A stretch of DNA of 64,000 bases from Acidobacteriota bacterium. Lineage in GTDB: Bacteria; Acidobacteriota; Blastocatellia; Pyrinomonadales; Pyrinomonadaceae. Position numbers and translations under genes: made by a program. Each line of letters opens with the position of its first letter. The first letter of the stretch is position 1. Location: contig JAHBSK010000004.1 in the NCBI GenBank assembly GCA_019639175.1, forward strand, positions 289,717 to 353,716. The letters are read 5' to 3'. This document shows positions 27,116 through 36,530 of this stretch, piece after piece. The notes below the pieces were generated by a model. That model saw only the letters and a program-made list of their open reading frames with translations. It searched no databases and had not been told where the DNA came from.

Positions 27116-28800
27116 AGTGCGTCGATCATCCGGTTGAGGCCGACGCTGACATCGCTGCCCAAATGGACACGCAATGCTCGGCGGCCGCGGTCCAACAGAA
27201 CCTGAAAATCACCGCGTGCCTGTGCTGCCTTTACGATGCCAAACGTGTATTTCTGTCCCGGCACAGGCAGATCGACCGCGTCATCCGATGTTATCTGCAA
27301 AAAGACGCCGGTGTTCGGGCCGCCTTTGTAAGCCTGTCCGGTGGAATGAAGAAAACGCGGCCCGAAGCCCAAACAGGTTGCCGAAAGACGTTTTTCAAGC
27401 ACGTATGTTCTGATGGTTTGAAGAGCTTTTTCCGTTTCCCCGTCCATTTCTACATAACCCAGTACGGCAAAATAATCGCCGTCCTCTATGGTCGAAAAAT
27501 GCGCCGAAAGCAGTTCTGATAGACTCTCTTCATCGATCCTGCCGAGCAGTTTGTCAGCATATTCCGGCGAAGTGAAAAGCTTTATGCCGTCAGCCTCAAA
27601 AAAAGGTTCTTCTGCGGGCAATGCACCCGTCGATTCGTATTCCTCGGTGAGCTTTCGCGCCTCGATCTTGGCAGATTCGACATCTGGCTGATCGAAAGGG
27701 TTTATGCCCATTACCGCACCGGCAGCGGCGGTTGCAAATTCCCAACGGAAAAACTCGGCACCGAGATCGTAAATTTCGTCCAGTTCAATGCGGATCACCG
27801 GATGTCCCGAAGCGAAAAGCGATGCCAGATCGACCGGATCGTTCGGCGTTCCGGCAAGCTTTATATAAACGAACACACGGTCGCTGCCATAGCTGACGGC
27901 CGGTTGGAGCGGTTCGCGGTCAACGGGAATGATCGCTACACTGTTCTTGCCGGTGGATTCGGCGATGAGTTGTTCAAGCCACGCGCCGAGGTCGTAAATT
28001 TCCGGCGATGTAAAGATCGTCAGTTTGTCGCGGCCGGCCGCGTGGCAAACGCCGAGGATCAGGCCGAGCAAGGCTCCGGGATTTGCAGACGGATCGCTAT
28101 TCTTGCATTCATCCGCCATCGCTTTTGCTCCCTGCAAAAGCCGCTCGACATCCAGCCCCATCGCGGCGGCGGCTGTCATTCCAAACGGTGACAACGCCGA
28201 AAAACGCCCGCCGACGGTCGGATCACCAAAAAGAATGTGGCGAAAACCGTCCGCACGGGCAACCTGTTCCATCTTTGATCCGGGATCGGTTATAGCAGCG
28301 AACTGCCGTCCGGCATTTTCCTTTCCAACCAGTTCGGAAACGCGTTCAAAGAAATACTGTTTGAAGCAATTTGGCTCCAGCGTCGAACCGGATTTGCTGG
28401 CTACGATAAAGAGCGTTTTCGCAAGATCGAGTTTTTCCTCAACGGCCTTTACCTGTGCCGGAACGGTCGAATCAAGAATGTGAAAATTCTTTACGCCAAA
28501 CGTGATCGCAAGCACCTCAGGGCAGAGCGACGAACCGCCCATTCCCATCAAAAGAATGTCTGTAAAGCCTGATGCTTCGATGTCAGCCCGCAGGTCGCGG
28601 TATTTTTGCAGGCCGCCAAGTTCCCACTCTACAATGCCCAGCCAGCCGAGCCATTTATCCTCATCGGAACCGGTCCATACGGACGCATCTTTTTGCCAGA
28701 TGCGGCCGATCTTATCGGTGGTTTGCCATGCGGCCAATTCGGTGTCCAGCGCCCGTTCGACAGGCTCAGGAAGAGAATATGAGAAAGAATTTTCGGACAT
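27109..28800 (-). CDS. pgi: Glucose-6-phosphate isomerase
   Basis: A 563-residue enzyme interconverting glucose 6-phosphate and fructose 6-phosphate. The SIS domains are visible: LLMGMGGSSLCPEVL near residue 80 and FIVASKSGSTLEPN near 126, GGRFSALSPFGMTAAAA near 194. The sequence resembles the Pgi half of transaldolase-Pgi fusion proteins rather than E. coli Pgi, but no transaldolase domain precedes it: the start MSENSFSYSL follows a short leader. The 3' end overlaps the convergent protease gene by 7 bases. Confidence 0.9.
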   Translation of the reverse strand: MSENSFSYSLPEPVERALDTELAAWQTTDKIGRIWQKDASVWTGSDEDKWLGWLGIVEWELGGLQKYRDLRADIEASGFTDILLMGMGGSSLCPEVLAITFGVKNFHILDSTVPAQVKAVEEKLDLAKTLFIVASKSGSTLEPNCFKQYFFERVSELVGKENAGRQFAAITDPGSKMEQVARADGFRHILFGDPTVGGRFSALSPFGMTAAAAMGLDVERLLQGAKAMADECKNSDPSANPGALLGLILGVCHAAGRDKLTIFTSPEIYDLGAWLEQLIAESTGKNSVAIIPVDREPLQPAVSYGSDRVFVYIKLAGTPNDPVDLASLFASGHPVIRIELDEIYDLGAEFFRWEFATAAAGAVMGINPFDQPDVESAKIEARKLTEEYESTGALPAEEPFFEADGIKLFTSPEYADKLLGRIDEESLSELLSAHFSTIEDGDYFAVLGYVEMDGETEKALQTIRTYVLEKRLSATCLGFGPRFLHSTGQAYKGGPNTGVFLQITSDDAVDLPVPGQKYTFGIVKAAQARGDFQVLLDRGRRALRVHLGSDVSVGLNRMIDALQ

Positions 28801-28906
28801 ATAGTTTGTATTTTTCGACTTTACGCAAAGATGTTGATGCCCAAATATACCATTCTTTGAAAGATCGTTCATTACCGCGATATTACAAGAAATTCTCAGA
28901 TCATTA

Positions 28907-29008
28907 TTTGTGGGCTTTGTCGTCTTAGCGGGAAAAAGGTCTCACTTTTTTCAAACGTCTCCTGTCTATCGCAAATATCTCACGCAAAGCCGCTAAGAAC
29001 GCAAAGAG
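28907..29008. repeat. REP-type palindrome, copy 4
   Basis: GTGGGCTTTGTCGTCTTAGC and its reverse-complement-like arm CTCACGCAAAGCCGCTAAG are about 55 bases apart. Confidence 0.7.
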
Positions 29009-29078
29009 AGTTCCTGTATAAGGGAAATTTGAACTGGTACTGCTTTAGTCTTTCTGAACTTACCATTTTCCGCTCCTG

Positions 29079-29110
29079 TCTTTGCGGGCTTTGCGGCTTG
29101 GCGTGAAAAA
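29079..29110. repeat. REP-type left arm only, copy 5 (solitary)
   Basis: CTTTGCGGGCTTTGCGGCTT followed by GGCGTGAAAA, with no right arm within 130 bases, so it is a half-site, possibly created by deletion or by the rearrangement described for 29247-29810. Confidence 0.6.
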
Positions 29111-29246
29111 GTTCTCACTTTTCCAAAACATCTCCGGTCAGGAGTTCTTCGGTTAGATCGAACAAATTAAAGCCTTTCTTCCGTGTTCAGTTCGCTCTTC
29201 TAAAAGAAAACTCTAACTAAATACATACCTTTTCCTTTTCGCTCGA

Positions 29247-29279
29247 CTCTTTGCGGCCTTTGCTGTCTTTGCGTGAAAT
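29247..29279. repeat. REP-type left arm flanking GxxExxY gene, copy 6
   Basis: CTCTTTGCGGCCTTTGCTGT and TTTGCGTGAAATA form the left arm. Its complementary right arm is at 29781-29810, on the far side of the GxxExxY gene. Confidence 0.7.
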
Positions 29280-29302
29280 ATGGTTTTTGCTTTTCAATAA
29301 AC

Positions 29303-29686
29303 CTACTCACTCAGGCCGTTCACAACCCGGCGAATGCCGTCCTTAATAAGATTCACATTAAAGTTTATCAACAAACCGAGCCTCATATCGGCCAATCTAA
29401 GATATGTTAGGAGGATCTTTCCGTGAACCGGTGCAAGAGCATCGATGGATTTACATTCGATTACAACCTTGTTTTCAACAACAATATCTGCTCGAAATCC
29501 GAGTTCCAACCTAACATCCTCATATATTGCCGGTATGCCGCGTTCGACGGAGATGCGCAAACCACGTTTCTGCAACTCATAAACAAGCGCCGCCTGATAG
29601 ACGTGTTCCAAAAGCCCCGGGCCAAGCGTGGAATGCACCTTAAAAGCACAGTCCACAATAATAGTGGCTATTTGGTTCTCATGCAT
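29303..29686 (-). CDS. GxxExxY family protein
   Basis: A 127-residue protein starting MHENQIATIIVDCAFKVHS. The eponymous motif is Gly-Leu-Leu-Glu-His-Val-Tyr in GPGLLEHVYQAAL. A PD-(D/E)XK-like nuclease signature follows: FRADIVVENKVVIECKSID, with Asp, Glu and Lys at expected positions. I recall the family as of unknown function, with predicted nuclease activity and many paralogues in some genomes. The gene lies inside a split REP palindrome (arms at 29247-29279 and 29781-29810). Confidence 0.85.
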   Translation of the reverse strand: MHENQIATIIVDCAFKVHSTLGPGLLEHVYQAALVYELQKRGLRISVERGIPAIYEDVRLELGFRADIVVENKVVIECKSIDALAPVHGKILLTYLRLADMRLGLLINFNVNLIKDGIRRVVNGLSE

Positions 29687-29780
29687 GGATGCATTTTTAC
29701 GCAAATAGGCCTGGAACGCAAAGACATCCTTGTTAGCCGTTTTTATATTTAACAGGCATTTCTAATGCCTCACAGTATAT

Positions 29781-29810
29781 TTCACGCTAAGCCGCTAAGT
29801 ACGCAAAGAC
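29781..29810. repeat. REP-type right arm flanking GxxExxY gene, copy 6
   Basis: TTCACGCTAAGCCGCTAAGT followed by ACGCAAAGAC, the complement of the arm at 29247-29279 at about 500 bases distance. Confidence 0.7.
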
Positions 29811-29878
29811 AATTTCGGTTTACATAAGATAATAACTGTGAGCGGTTTTTCTTGTCTGAGGCCTAACTTTCCGCTCCA

Positions 29879-30000
29879 CTCTTTGCGGTCTTTGCTGTCT
29901 TGGCGTGAAACTTCTTTTCTTTGCTCTCTTACCGTGAAATGTCTTTTCATTAAACGAACAACTTTAGACATCAGTAAATATCTCCCGCAAAGTCGCCTAG
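29879..30000. repeat. REP-type palindrome, copy 7
   Basis: CTCTTTGCGGTCTTTGCTGT in the left arm and TCTCCCGCAAAGTCGCCTAG in the right arm, about 85 bases apart, degenerate relative to the other copies. It ends 62 bases before the TPR gene. Confidence 0.6.
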
Positions 30001-30062
30001 AACAAAATGGCATCGCCGTAAAAAGTGGCAGTAAAGCATATTTCTCTGGTAAAATCGCGGGC

Positions 30063-30962
30063 ATGAAAACTGCTGCGTTCGCTCTGGTCGCCATTTGTTT
30101 ATTGCTCGCTTCTCACACTGCTGCTCAAAGCTGTTATGAACAGGCGAAAGAGGTCAAACCTGATCTGCCGGCTGATGTTCGGCATGAGTATTCGTTAAAA
30201 CTCGAGTTGGCGGGAAGAGATTTCGTCATTAGTCCGACTGCTGACAATGCTATTTGGTACGCACGGCGAAAGGGTTATCTGGGTCATTATAAAGATGCGA
30301 TAGAAGCCTTGACCATCAGTATCGAAAAGTTTCCGAACGATGCAAGGATGTATCGCCATCGCGGACATCGCTATATAACGCTGCGGTGTTTTGACGATGC
30401 GATAAAAGATTTTGAAAAGGCGGCAAAATTAATAAAAGGCAAGCCTGATGAGGTGGAACCGGACGGCCTGCCCAATGCAAAGAACATACCGACCAGCACG
30501 CTGCAATCAAACATCTGGTATCACCTCGGGCTGGCATATTATTTGAAAGGCGATTATAAAAACGCCCAAAAAGCCTATAACGAATGTCAGCTAGTCTCAA
30601 AAAACAATGATATGAAAGCCGCAACGACCTACTGGCAATATATGACCCTACGTCGAGCAGGGCGAAGAGGCGATGCCGTGAAGGTCCTGAACCGCTTTAA
30701 GACCGATATTGAGGTCATTGAGAATACGGATTATCTGAATCTGTTAAAGCTCAATAAGGGCGAGGTAAAAGCCGAAGACCTGCTCAAAACTATACAGGGC
30801 GAAGCGAACACGCTCGGTTCGGCATCGCTCGGCTACGGCATCGGCAACTATTTTCTCTACAACGGAGACACGGAAAAGGCGTTGACCGTCTTCAAAAAGA
30901 TCACCGAAGGAAACCAATGGGCAAGCTTTGGCTATATAGCCGCGGAAAGAGAATTCCAATAA
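30063..30962 (+). CDS. Exported TPR-repeat protein
   Basis: A 299-residue protein starting MKTAAFALVAICLLLASH, a signal peptide cleaved near AAQS. At least five TPR-like helix pairs follow: NAIWYARRKGYLGHYKDAIE, RHRGHRYITLRCFDDAIKDF, WYHLGLAYYLKGDYKNAQKA and a late GYGIGNYFLYNGDTEKAL. TPRs mediate protein-protein contacts. A longer frame upstream, through the REP palindrome, is not used. Role unknown. Confidence 0.75.
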   Translation: MKTAAFALVAICLLLASHTAAQSCYEQAKEVKPDLPADVRHEYSLKLELAGRDFVISPTADNAIWYARRKGYLGHYKDAIEALTISIEKFPNDARMYRHRGHRYITLRCFDDAIKDFEKAAKLIKGKPDEVEPDGLPNAKNIPTSTLQSNIWYHLGLAYYLKGDYKNAQKAYNECQLVSKNNDMKAATTYWQYMTLRRAGRRGDAVKVLNRFKTDIEVIENTDYLNLLKLNKGEVKAEDLLKTIQGEANTLGSASLGYGIGNYFLYNGDTEKALTVFKKITEGNQWASFGYIAAEREFQ

Positions 30963-31041
30963 AGACTTCTATAATTCCTGAAATTGCGGCATTAGGCATT
31001 ACATTAAATATTGCCTATATATGCAACGAAGTGGTTGAAGA

Positions 31042-31174
31042 TGTCTGAAAAGACGGATCTACGTCTGTGTCTTTCGGTTTTATATCTGTGGATATTCTGT
31101 GGTATTTCCTGTGTTTTCAGGATTTAAACCACAAAATGCACAGAAGAAAGACACAGAAAATCACTTTTCGGACA
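31042..31174. repeat. MITE-like palindromic element, copy 3 (most complete)
   Basis: 133 bp. Ends are TGTCTGAAAAG (31042-31052) and CTTTTCGGACA (31164-31174), inverted to each other with one mismatch. The core (31065-31160) is the same palindrome as 1157-1250 and 8566-8660. It lies 20 bases before the ino1 stop codon in a convergent intergenic space. Confidence 0.75.
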
Positions 31175-31193
31175 CCCTCAATTGATCTTATGT

Positions 31194-32357
31194 TCAGAAC
31201 CAATTGAGCAGAGCTTCTTCCTGTTTATGAAACGCGTGTTCGGGCGTTTCGCCGTTTGTCATTGGGAGTTTGAAGAAGACGGAAAGCTGTTCCTGAATGC
31301 CTGATTGGCCGCGTTGTTTGGCGAGGTCGAGGCAGCGTGCGATCTCGATGGCGAGCGGAGCGGCGAGGATCGAATCCTTGCACAAGAAATTGACCTTTAT
31401 CTGCATCGGCTGGCCGAGAAAACCGCGGATGTCGATATTGTCCCAGGCCTCTTTGCTGTCGCCGCGAGGGCGGTAATAGCGGATGTCAACGATGTGATCT
31501 TCAACGTCGTAACCCAAAATATCATCAAGCACACTGCTCTTTGTCTTTATCTTTGAGGCAAGCGAATCTTCATTCGAGAGAGCGAGGCCGTCGCGGTTGC
31601 CGAGGATGTTCGTCGAATACCAACCATCCACATGCAAAGCTCTGCTTTTCAAAGCCGGAGCAAGCACCGTCTTGATGAATGTCTGACCGGTCTTGCCGTC
31701 CTTTCCGGCAATGGGGACATTTTGCTTTTCGGCAAATTCGATCAATGCGGGAATATCGGCAGCAAGCGACGGCGTGAAATTTCCGTACGGCACGCCCTCT
31801 GCAATAGCCGCGTAGGCATAGAGCATAGCGGGCGAGATGTCAGGTGAATTTTCATCCAATGCATGTTCAAAACCGGCAAGCGAATTGAAGATCTCGTTGC
31901 CCTCAGCGGCGAGCTTTTCGGTCGAGGCAAGGTTGATGACGACAACGGAATCGCATCGGGAGCCAAACTCCGCAAGGTCGCTTTTGAGTTTTTCAACAAT
32001 GGCTCGATGCGATGAGGAACCCAGCTTATTTTCGCCATCTATCAAAGAAAGAAACTTAGGATCGCCTATGGCGGGCCACGGTTTTATCCCGCGAAGTTCG
32101 TCCTCAATGGCGACATGCTGTTTGTAGGTCAGAACCTCATGGCCTTCGGCGGCTTTCGCCAGATCGTCGCCAAAAAGATCCCATCCGGCAAAAATGATGT
32201 CTGTGTAATCCGCCAAACCTTCAACGGACAATTCCGCCAATGGCAGCCCGTCCATGCCGATCAGCCCTTTTTTGAGCAATTCCACACCGGCAGCCATCGT
32301 CGTCCCGACCGCTCCGCCTAAACCAACCACAGCAATGCCTAATTTACGCTTGGCCAT
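31194..32357 (-). CDS. ino1: Inositol-3-phosphate synthase (INO1-type)
   Basis: A 387-residue enzyme converting glucose 6-phosphate to myo-inositol 3-phosphate with NAD. The nucleotide-binding loop is VVGLGGAVGTTMAAG. Also seen: GKDGKTGQTFIKTVLAPAL (catalytic Lys region), YSTNILGNRDGLAL and the KSSVLDDILGYDVEDHIVDI region. It matches the bacterial type. The substrate is made reversibly by Pgi (27109) and the product can be hydrolysed by the phosphatase at 6711; free inositol may go to lipids or compatible solutes. Starts with ATG 20 bases past a spacer; monocistronic. Confidence 0.92.
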   Translation of the reverse strand: MAKRKLGIAVVGLGGAVGTTMAAGVELLKKGLIGMDGLPLAELSVEGLADYTDIIFAGWDLFGDDLAKAAEGHEVLTYKQHVAIEDELRGIKPWPAIGDPKFLSLIDGENKLGSSSHRAIVEKLKSDLAEFGSRCDSVVVINLASTEKLAAEGNEIFNSLAGFEHALDENSPDISPAMLYAYAAIAEGVPYGNFTPSLAADIPALIEFAEKQNVPIAGKDGKTGQTFIKTVLAPALKSRALHVDGWYSTNILGNRDGLALSNEDSLASKIKTKSSVLDDILGYDVEDHIVDIRYYRPRGDSKEAWDNIDIRGFLGQPMQIKVNFLCKDSILAAPLAIEIARCLDLAKQRGQSGIQEQLSVFFKLPMTNGETPEHAFHKQEEALLNWF

Positions 32358-32776
32358 AAAATGGATAATCTTACAGTATTATAGGCAGTTTAACCACATC
32401 AGAATAAACAATGAAGCGGTGCGTCAAACTCAGTGAATCTTTATAATTAAGGAACTACCTGAGTATCTCTTCGTGAAAACTTTGTAACAAATGCAACACT
32501 GGTAAAGATAGTGAGCTTGGGATTCTACCTGATAGGATTTTCGATGGTTTTCGTTGCGGTCTTTGCGAAAGCGTACAGAAATTGGAGAAATTGAAACATT
32601 CATGAAGGTTCTGATAGAGAACTGCCGGGTTGTGACTGCGTCGGACGTAGAAGCGAACAAGAATCTTCTGCGGAAGTTTTGCACTTTGCGTTAAAGTAAA
32701 ACTTATTTGGATGCGCTGACGTAACTTCATATTGTATTTACCCTACTGACAGGTCTCTAAGGAGAGGTTTAATATC
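32358..32776. other. Intergenic stretch without a gene
   Basis: No coding sequence or RNA gene was recognised. It is AT-rich. It ends with a GGAGAGG ribosome-binding site at 32760-32766 for the serine hydrolase gene. Confidence 0.5.
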
Positions 32777-34438
32777 ATGAGAAGTGTTGCGAGAAAAATC
32801 GCTTTGTCGGCGGCAGCCATTTGTTTATTGGCCGGTAATCTCATTTCACAGGCTCCGGACCGCGAAAAGGTGGTGGCCGGGGCGGAGCGGGCGTTTGAAA
32901 AAGCGGCAAAGGCGGTGGCCATGCCTGCTCCGGGCTGTGCGGTCGGGGTTTCGCTGAATGGCGAAAGCGTTTTTGAAAAGGCGTTCGGGCTTGCGGAAAT
33001 GGAGCATAATGTTCCGAACACGCCGCAGACCGTGTTTGAATCGGGTTCGGTCGCAAAGCAGTTCACGGCAGCGGCTCTTGTGTTACTGCAGCAGGACGGG
33101 AAGCTAAATCTGGATGATCCGGTAAAGAAATACATTCCCGAACTGCCCGATTACGGCTCGCCGCTGACGATCAGACACATGCTCAATCACACAGCGGGAT
33201 TGCGTGATTGGTTTTCGGTGCGGGCGCTGAGCGGTGAAGGCGCGGGAGAACACATCATTACTCAGCAGATGATATTCGACACGATCGTCCGCCAGAAAGG
33301 GCTTGATTTCACGCCGGGTTCCGAGTATTCATATTCGAACAGCGGATACCAACTCGCGGCGATGGTCGTCGAACGCGTATCCAAACAAAAATTCTCTGAT
33401 TTTGTTGCCGAACGGCTCTTCAAACCGGTGGGAATGAAAAACAGCGCATGGCGTGACGATCACCGGCGGATCGTTCCGGGACGTGCGAACGCATATTCCC
33501 GCGAAGGCGACGGCCCGTGGCGGTTGACGATGCCGATGATGAATGCTCACGGCGGCGGCGGAATGCTGACGACGGTCGGTGACTGGCTCAAGTGGAATGC
33601 GATGCTCGATTCGCGGTCGATGGGCACTCCGCTGGTAGAAGCTTTGGAGACTCAGGCCGTCTTGAATGACGGGCGAAAACTCGCATACGCGCTCGGTCTG
33701 TCAGTCGGCAGTTACAAAGGCAACAGGAACATCAGCCACGGCGGAGCGACAGCCGGATACCGAACGGTTCTCTCGCGATTTCCGGACAAAAAGATCTCAA
33801 TAGCAGTGCTTTGCAACGGGACATCGCCAAATGTGAACGACCTTGCAAACAGCATCGCCGACGAGATACTCGGCCCTTTTCCCGATCCGCCATCGGCTGA
33901 AGCAAATGCAGAAAAGCTGCCTGTCGAACAGCCCGAGAGATACGTCGGACTGTGGAAGAACGAAAGAACAAAGGCACCCAACCGGTTTACTATGACTGAC
34001 GGCGAACTGCGGTTCAACAACATGCCGGTCAGTGCAATTCCGGACGGCTCGCTGATGATCGGCGCGGCAAAGCTCACGTTCAAATATGACGAATCGGGAA
34101 AGCCGGTTTTCTTTGAGGCCCGAAATGCCAACGGCGATTCCTCGCGATATACAGCCGAGGCCGAATGGCAGCCGACGGCGGCCGACCTCGCCGCGTTTGC
34201 GGGCGAATGGTACAGCGACGATGCCGAAGCGAAGGTCAGGTTCATTGCGGAAGGTTCTGATGCTATCCTAATTTTTAAGCCTTCTACACGCGTAACGCTC
34301 CGGCCGTTGTACAAAGACTATTTTGCCGACCAGTCGGGACAGCTCATCTGGTTTGACCGCGATGCGTCGGGCAAGCCCGTGGGAATACACATCGGCGGGT
34401 CAAGGATGCGTGACATGCCGTTCGTGCGAGTTAAATAG
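32777..34438 (+). CDS. Exported class C beta-lactamase-family serine hydrolase, tandem copy 1
   Basis: A 553-residue protein with a signal peptide (MRSVARKIALSAAAICLL). The catalytic motifs are Ser-Val-Ala-Lys in ESGSVAKQFTAA, Tyr-Ser-Asn in YSYSNSGYQLA and HGG in SHGGATAGY, the three boxes of the penicillin-binding/class C fold. A C-terminal domain of about 170 residues follows from ERYVGLWKNER. It may act as a D-Ala-D-Ala peptidase, esterase or amidase. RBS GGAGAGG at 32760-32766. It is followed 117 bases later by a paralogue, so the pair arose by tandem duplication. Confidence 0.88.
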   Translation: MRSVARKIALSAAAICLLAGNLISQAPDREKVVAGAERAFEKAAKAVAMPAPGCAVGVSLNGESVFEKAFGLAEMEHNVPNTPQTVFESGSVAKQFTAAALVLLQQDGKLNLDDPVKKYIPELPDYGSPLTIRHMLNHTAGLRDWFSVRALSGEGAGEHIITQQMIFDTIVRQKGLDFTPGSEYSYSNSGYQLAAMVVERVSKQKFSDFVAERLFKPVGMKNSAWRDDHRRIVPGRANAYSREGDGPWRLTMPMMNAHGGGGMLTTVGDWLKWNAMLDSRSMGTPLVEALETQAVLNDGRKLAYALGLSVGSYKGNRNISHGGATAGYRTVLSRFPDKKISIAVLCNGTSPNVNDLANSIADEILGPFPDPPSAEANAEKLPVEQPERYVGLWKNERTKAPNRFTMTDGELRFNNMPVSAIPDGSLMIGAAKLTFKYDESGKPVFFEARNANGDSSRYTAEAEWQPTAADLAAFAGEWYSDDAEAKVRFIAEGSDAILIFKPSTRVTLRPLYKDYFADQSGQLIWFDRDASGKPVGIHIGGSRMRDMPFVRVK

Positions 34439-34555
34439 GCCGAAACTACGCATTCGGATCATTTCAGTGTCTTCGCCTGTATGTTCTGTGTTCCAAGGCC
34501 TTAGAATAAAAACTCTAGCGGGTAATTCGCGATAAAATAAAAGGAAATGACATCT

Positions 34556-36205
34556 ATGAAAGCCAGGATCGCATTTGTAATTCTATTGATCGCAATCTGT
34601 TCGCACGGCTTGGCAGCTCAGGCTACGAACTATGAAAAGGTCATTGCCGGGGCCGAACGCGCGTTTCAAAAAGCTGCCGCTGCCGTTTCCATGCCGGCTC
34701 CGGGCTGTGCTGTCGGCGTGTCTTTGGACGGCAGGCCTGTATTTGAAAAGGCGTTCGGGCTGGCGGAAATGGAACATAACAATCCCAATACGCCGCAGAC
34801 GATCTTTGAATCCGGTTCGGTCGCAAAGCAGTTCACGGCAGCGGCTTTGGTCCTGCTGGAACAGGACGGCAAGCTGAAGCTCGACGACGACGTTCGCAAA
34901 TACATTCCCGAACTGCCCGAATACGAAAAGCCGATCACGATCCGGCATCTGCTGACGCATACGGCGGGCCTGCGTGATTGGGGTTCGGTGATGCAACTAA
35001 CAGGGGCGGGCCGAGGCGATCGGGTCATTACACAGGAGCTTGCGTTCGACGTCATCATACGGCAAAAGCATCTTGATTTTGCGCCGGGTGCGGAGTATTC
35101 GTATTCGAACAGCGGCTATCAGCTTGCGGCGATCATTGTCGAGCGGGTTTCCGGCAAAAAGTTTGGCGAGTTCACACACGAACGCATCTTCAAACCGCTC
35201 GGGATGAACAACAGTTCTTGGCGCGATAATTACCAGCGGCTGATTCCGGGACGTGCTCAGGGCTATTCGCGGGCAGGTGCGAACGCTCCGTGGGTATTGA
35301 ACATGCCGTTCATGAACGTGGTCGGCAACGGCGGGATGCTGACGACGGTCGGCGACTGGCTCAAGTGGAACGCGGCGCTCGATGCAAATACCTTTGGTGA
35401 ACCGTTCGTGGCTGCACTTGAAACACAAGGCGTATTAAATGACGGACGCAAGATCAGCTACGCGCTTGGGCTGGTCGTGGATGAATATCGGGAAATGAGA
35501 GATGTTTCGCATGGCGGTTCGACCGCAGGTTATCAGACATTTCTTGCCCGCTATCCCAATGAGAAAGTGTCCGTCGCAGTGCTGTGCAACGGCACGAGTC
35601 CAAGCGCCGGCGGATTGGCGGCAAGCATTACCGATGAGGTGTTCAGCCCGCTTCCTCCGCCTCGGCCCGCCCTGATATCTATTCCGGTCAGGCCTGGGTA
35701 TCTGGAGAAATTTGCCGGGCTGTGGCGGAATGAGAAGACCCGTTTCCCGGCCCGGCTCACGGTCACAGATCGCTCGCTCCGATTCAACGGCCAGCCGATG
35801 CTGACCCTTCCGGACGATACCTTCCTCCTCGGCAACACGCGGATCAAGTTCACTCTGGACAATGACGGAAAGCCCGTTTCCGGCAAGAGAGACAACAACG
35901 GCGACATCACGCACTTCACCGCGCAAAGCCAGTGGTCGCCGGCCGCCGCCGATCTGAAAGAATTTGCGGGCGACTGGCACAGCGAAGAGGCACAGGCAGC
36001 ATTCACCATCGCAATTGAAGGCGATAAGGCTTTTATCACTCAGCGGCCATCATTGAAACTTCCCTTGCAGCCGCTCTACAAAGACCACTTCTCCACGCCC
36101 GGCTACGTCGTCTGGGTAACTCGCGACGCAGCGGGCAAGATAGACAAACTCCACGTCGGCGGCTCGCGAATGCGGGATATGTGGTTTGAACGGGCTAGGA
36201 AATAA
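34556..36205 (+). CDS. Exported class C beta-lactamase-family serine hydrolase, tandem copy 2
   Basis: A 549-residue paralogue of the upstream gene. Ser-Val-Ala-Lys (ESGSVAKQFTAA), Tyr-Ser-Asn (YSYSNSGYQLAA) and HGG (SHGGSTAGY) are conserved, as is the C-terminal domain (KFAGLWRNEKTRFP, VGGSRMRDMWFERA). Many stretches are near identical to copy 1 (AGAERAFxKAAxAVSMPAPG, NTPQTxFESGSVAKQF), but signal peptide and loops differ. I use the ATG at 34556; the ATG three codons upstream is too close to the AAGGA site. Confidence 0.87.
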   Translation: MKARIAFVILLIAICSHGLAAQATNYEKVIAGAERAFQKAAAAVSMPAPGCAVGVSLDGRPVFEKAFGLAEMEHNNPNTPQTIFESGSVAKQFTAAALVLLEQDGKLKLDDDVRKYIPELPEYEKPITIRHLLTHTAGLRDWGSVMQLTGAGRGDRVITQELAFDVIIRQKHLDFAPGAEYSYSNSGYQLAAIIVERVSGKKFGEFTHERIFKPLGMNNSSWRDNYQRLIPGRAQGYSRAGANAPWVLNMPFMNVVGNGGMLTTVGDWLKWNAALDANTFGEPFVAALETQGVLNDGRKISYALGLVVDEYREMRDVSHGGSTAGYQTFLARYPNEKVSVAVLCNGTSPSAGGLAASITDEVFSPLPPPRPALISIPVRPGYLEKFAGLWRNEKTRFPARLTVTDRSLRFNGQPMLTLPDDTFLLGNTRIKFTLDNDGKPVSGKRDNNGDITHFTAQSQWSPAAADLKEFAGDWHSEEAQAAFTIAIEGDKAFITQRPSLKLPLQPLYKDHFSTPGYVVWVTRDAAGKIDKLHVGGSRMRDMWFERARK

Positions 36206-36530
36206 AAAATTGATTTCGTTGAGCAAGGATCCAAGACGATCATCATTAGTGTCACCGAGTTTCGAAGACGAATCAGATCTTACCTTTCGTTGGCAAAGCG
36301 ACGGGAAACCATACGTTTGGCTCACAGAAGAGTTCCGTTTGCCAAGGTTATTCCATACAAAGGAACATCGGCATAGGAACGCAGCAGCTTTGAAACGTCT
36401 GGTTTGTTGCAGCGGCTGACCATGTTTAGCCGAGATCTCTATCGATGGCGAAGCAGCGAAGAGCATTGATCGACGATATGCAAGTTAATGTTATTGGGAT
36501 ACAGCCGGTTTCGGATTACAATAGGAAATG
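36206..36530. other. Intergenic stretch, possible small frame
   Basis: An open frame (36210-36419, TTG start, about 69 codons, with SDGKPYVWLTEEFRLP and HTKEHRHRNAAALKRL) has no known family. It begins in the serine hydrolase 3' region and could be a decayed gene or chance. Nothing else is recognised. AGGA at 36523-36526 serves the next gene. Confidence 0.35.

Larger units (their letters stand above)
28801..29302. other. Intergenic stretch with REP palindromes
   Basis: No gene. It holds REP copy 4 (28907-29008), a lone left arm (29079-29110) and the left arm (29247-29279) of the copy whose right arm lies beyond the GxxExxY gene. Confidence 0.6.
29687..30062. other. Intergenic stretch with REP arms
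   Basis: No gene. Holds the right arm of the GxxExxY-flanking palindrome (29781-29810) and REP copy 7 (29879-30000). A frame upstream of the TPR protein start only reads through these. Confidence 0.6.

Noticed and set aside
36210..36419. Small open frame between the serine hydrolase and the AbiEii pair
   Set aside because: No ATG, no known family; kept only as a low-confidence note in the intergenic entry.
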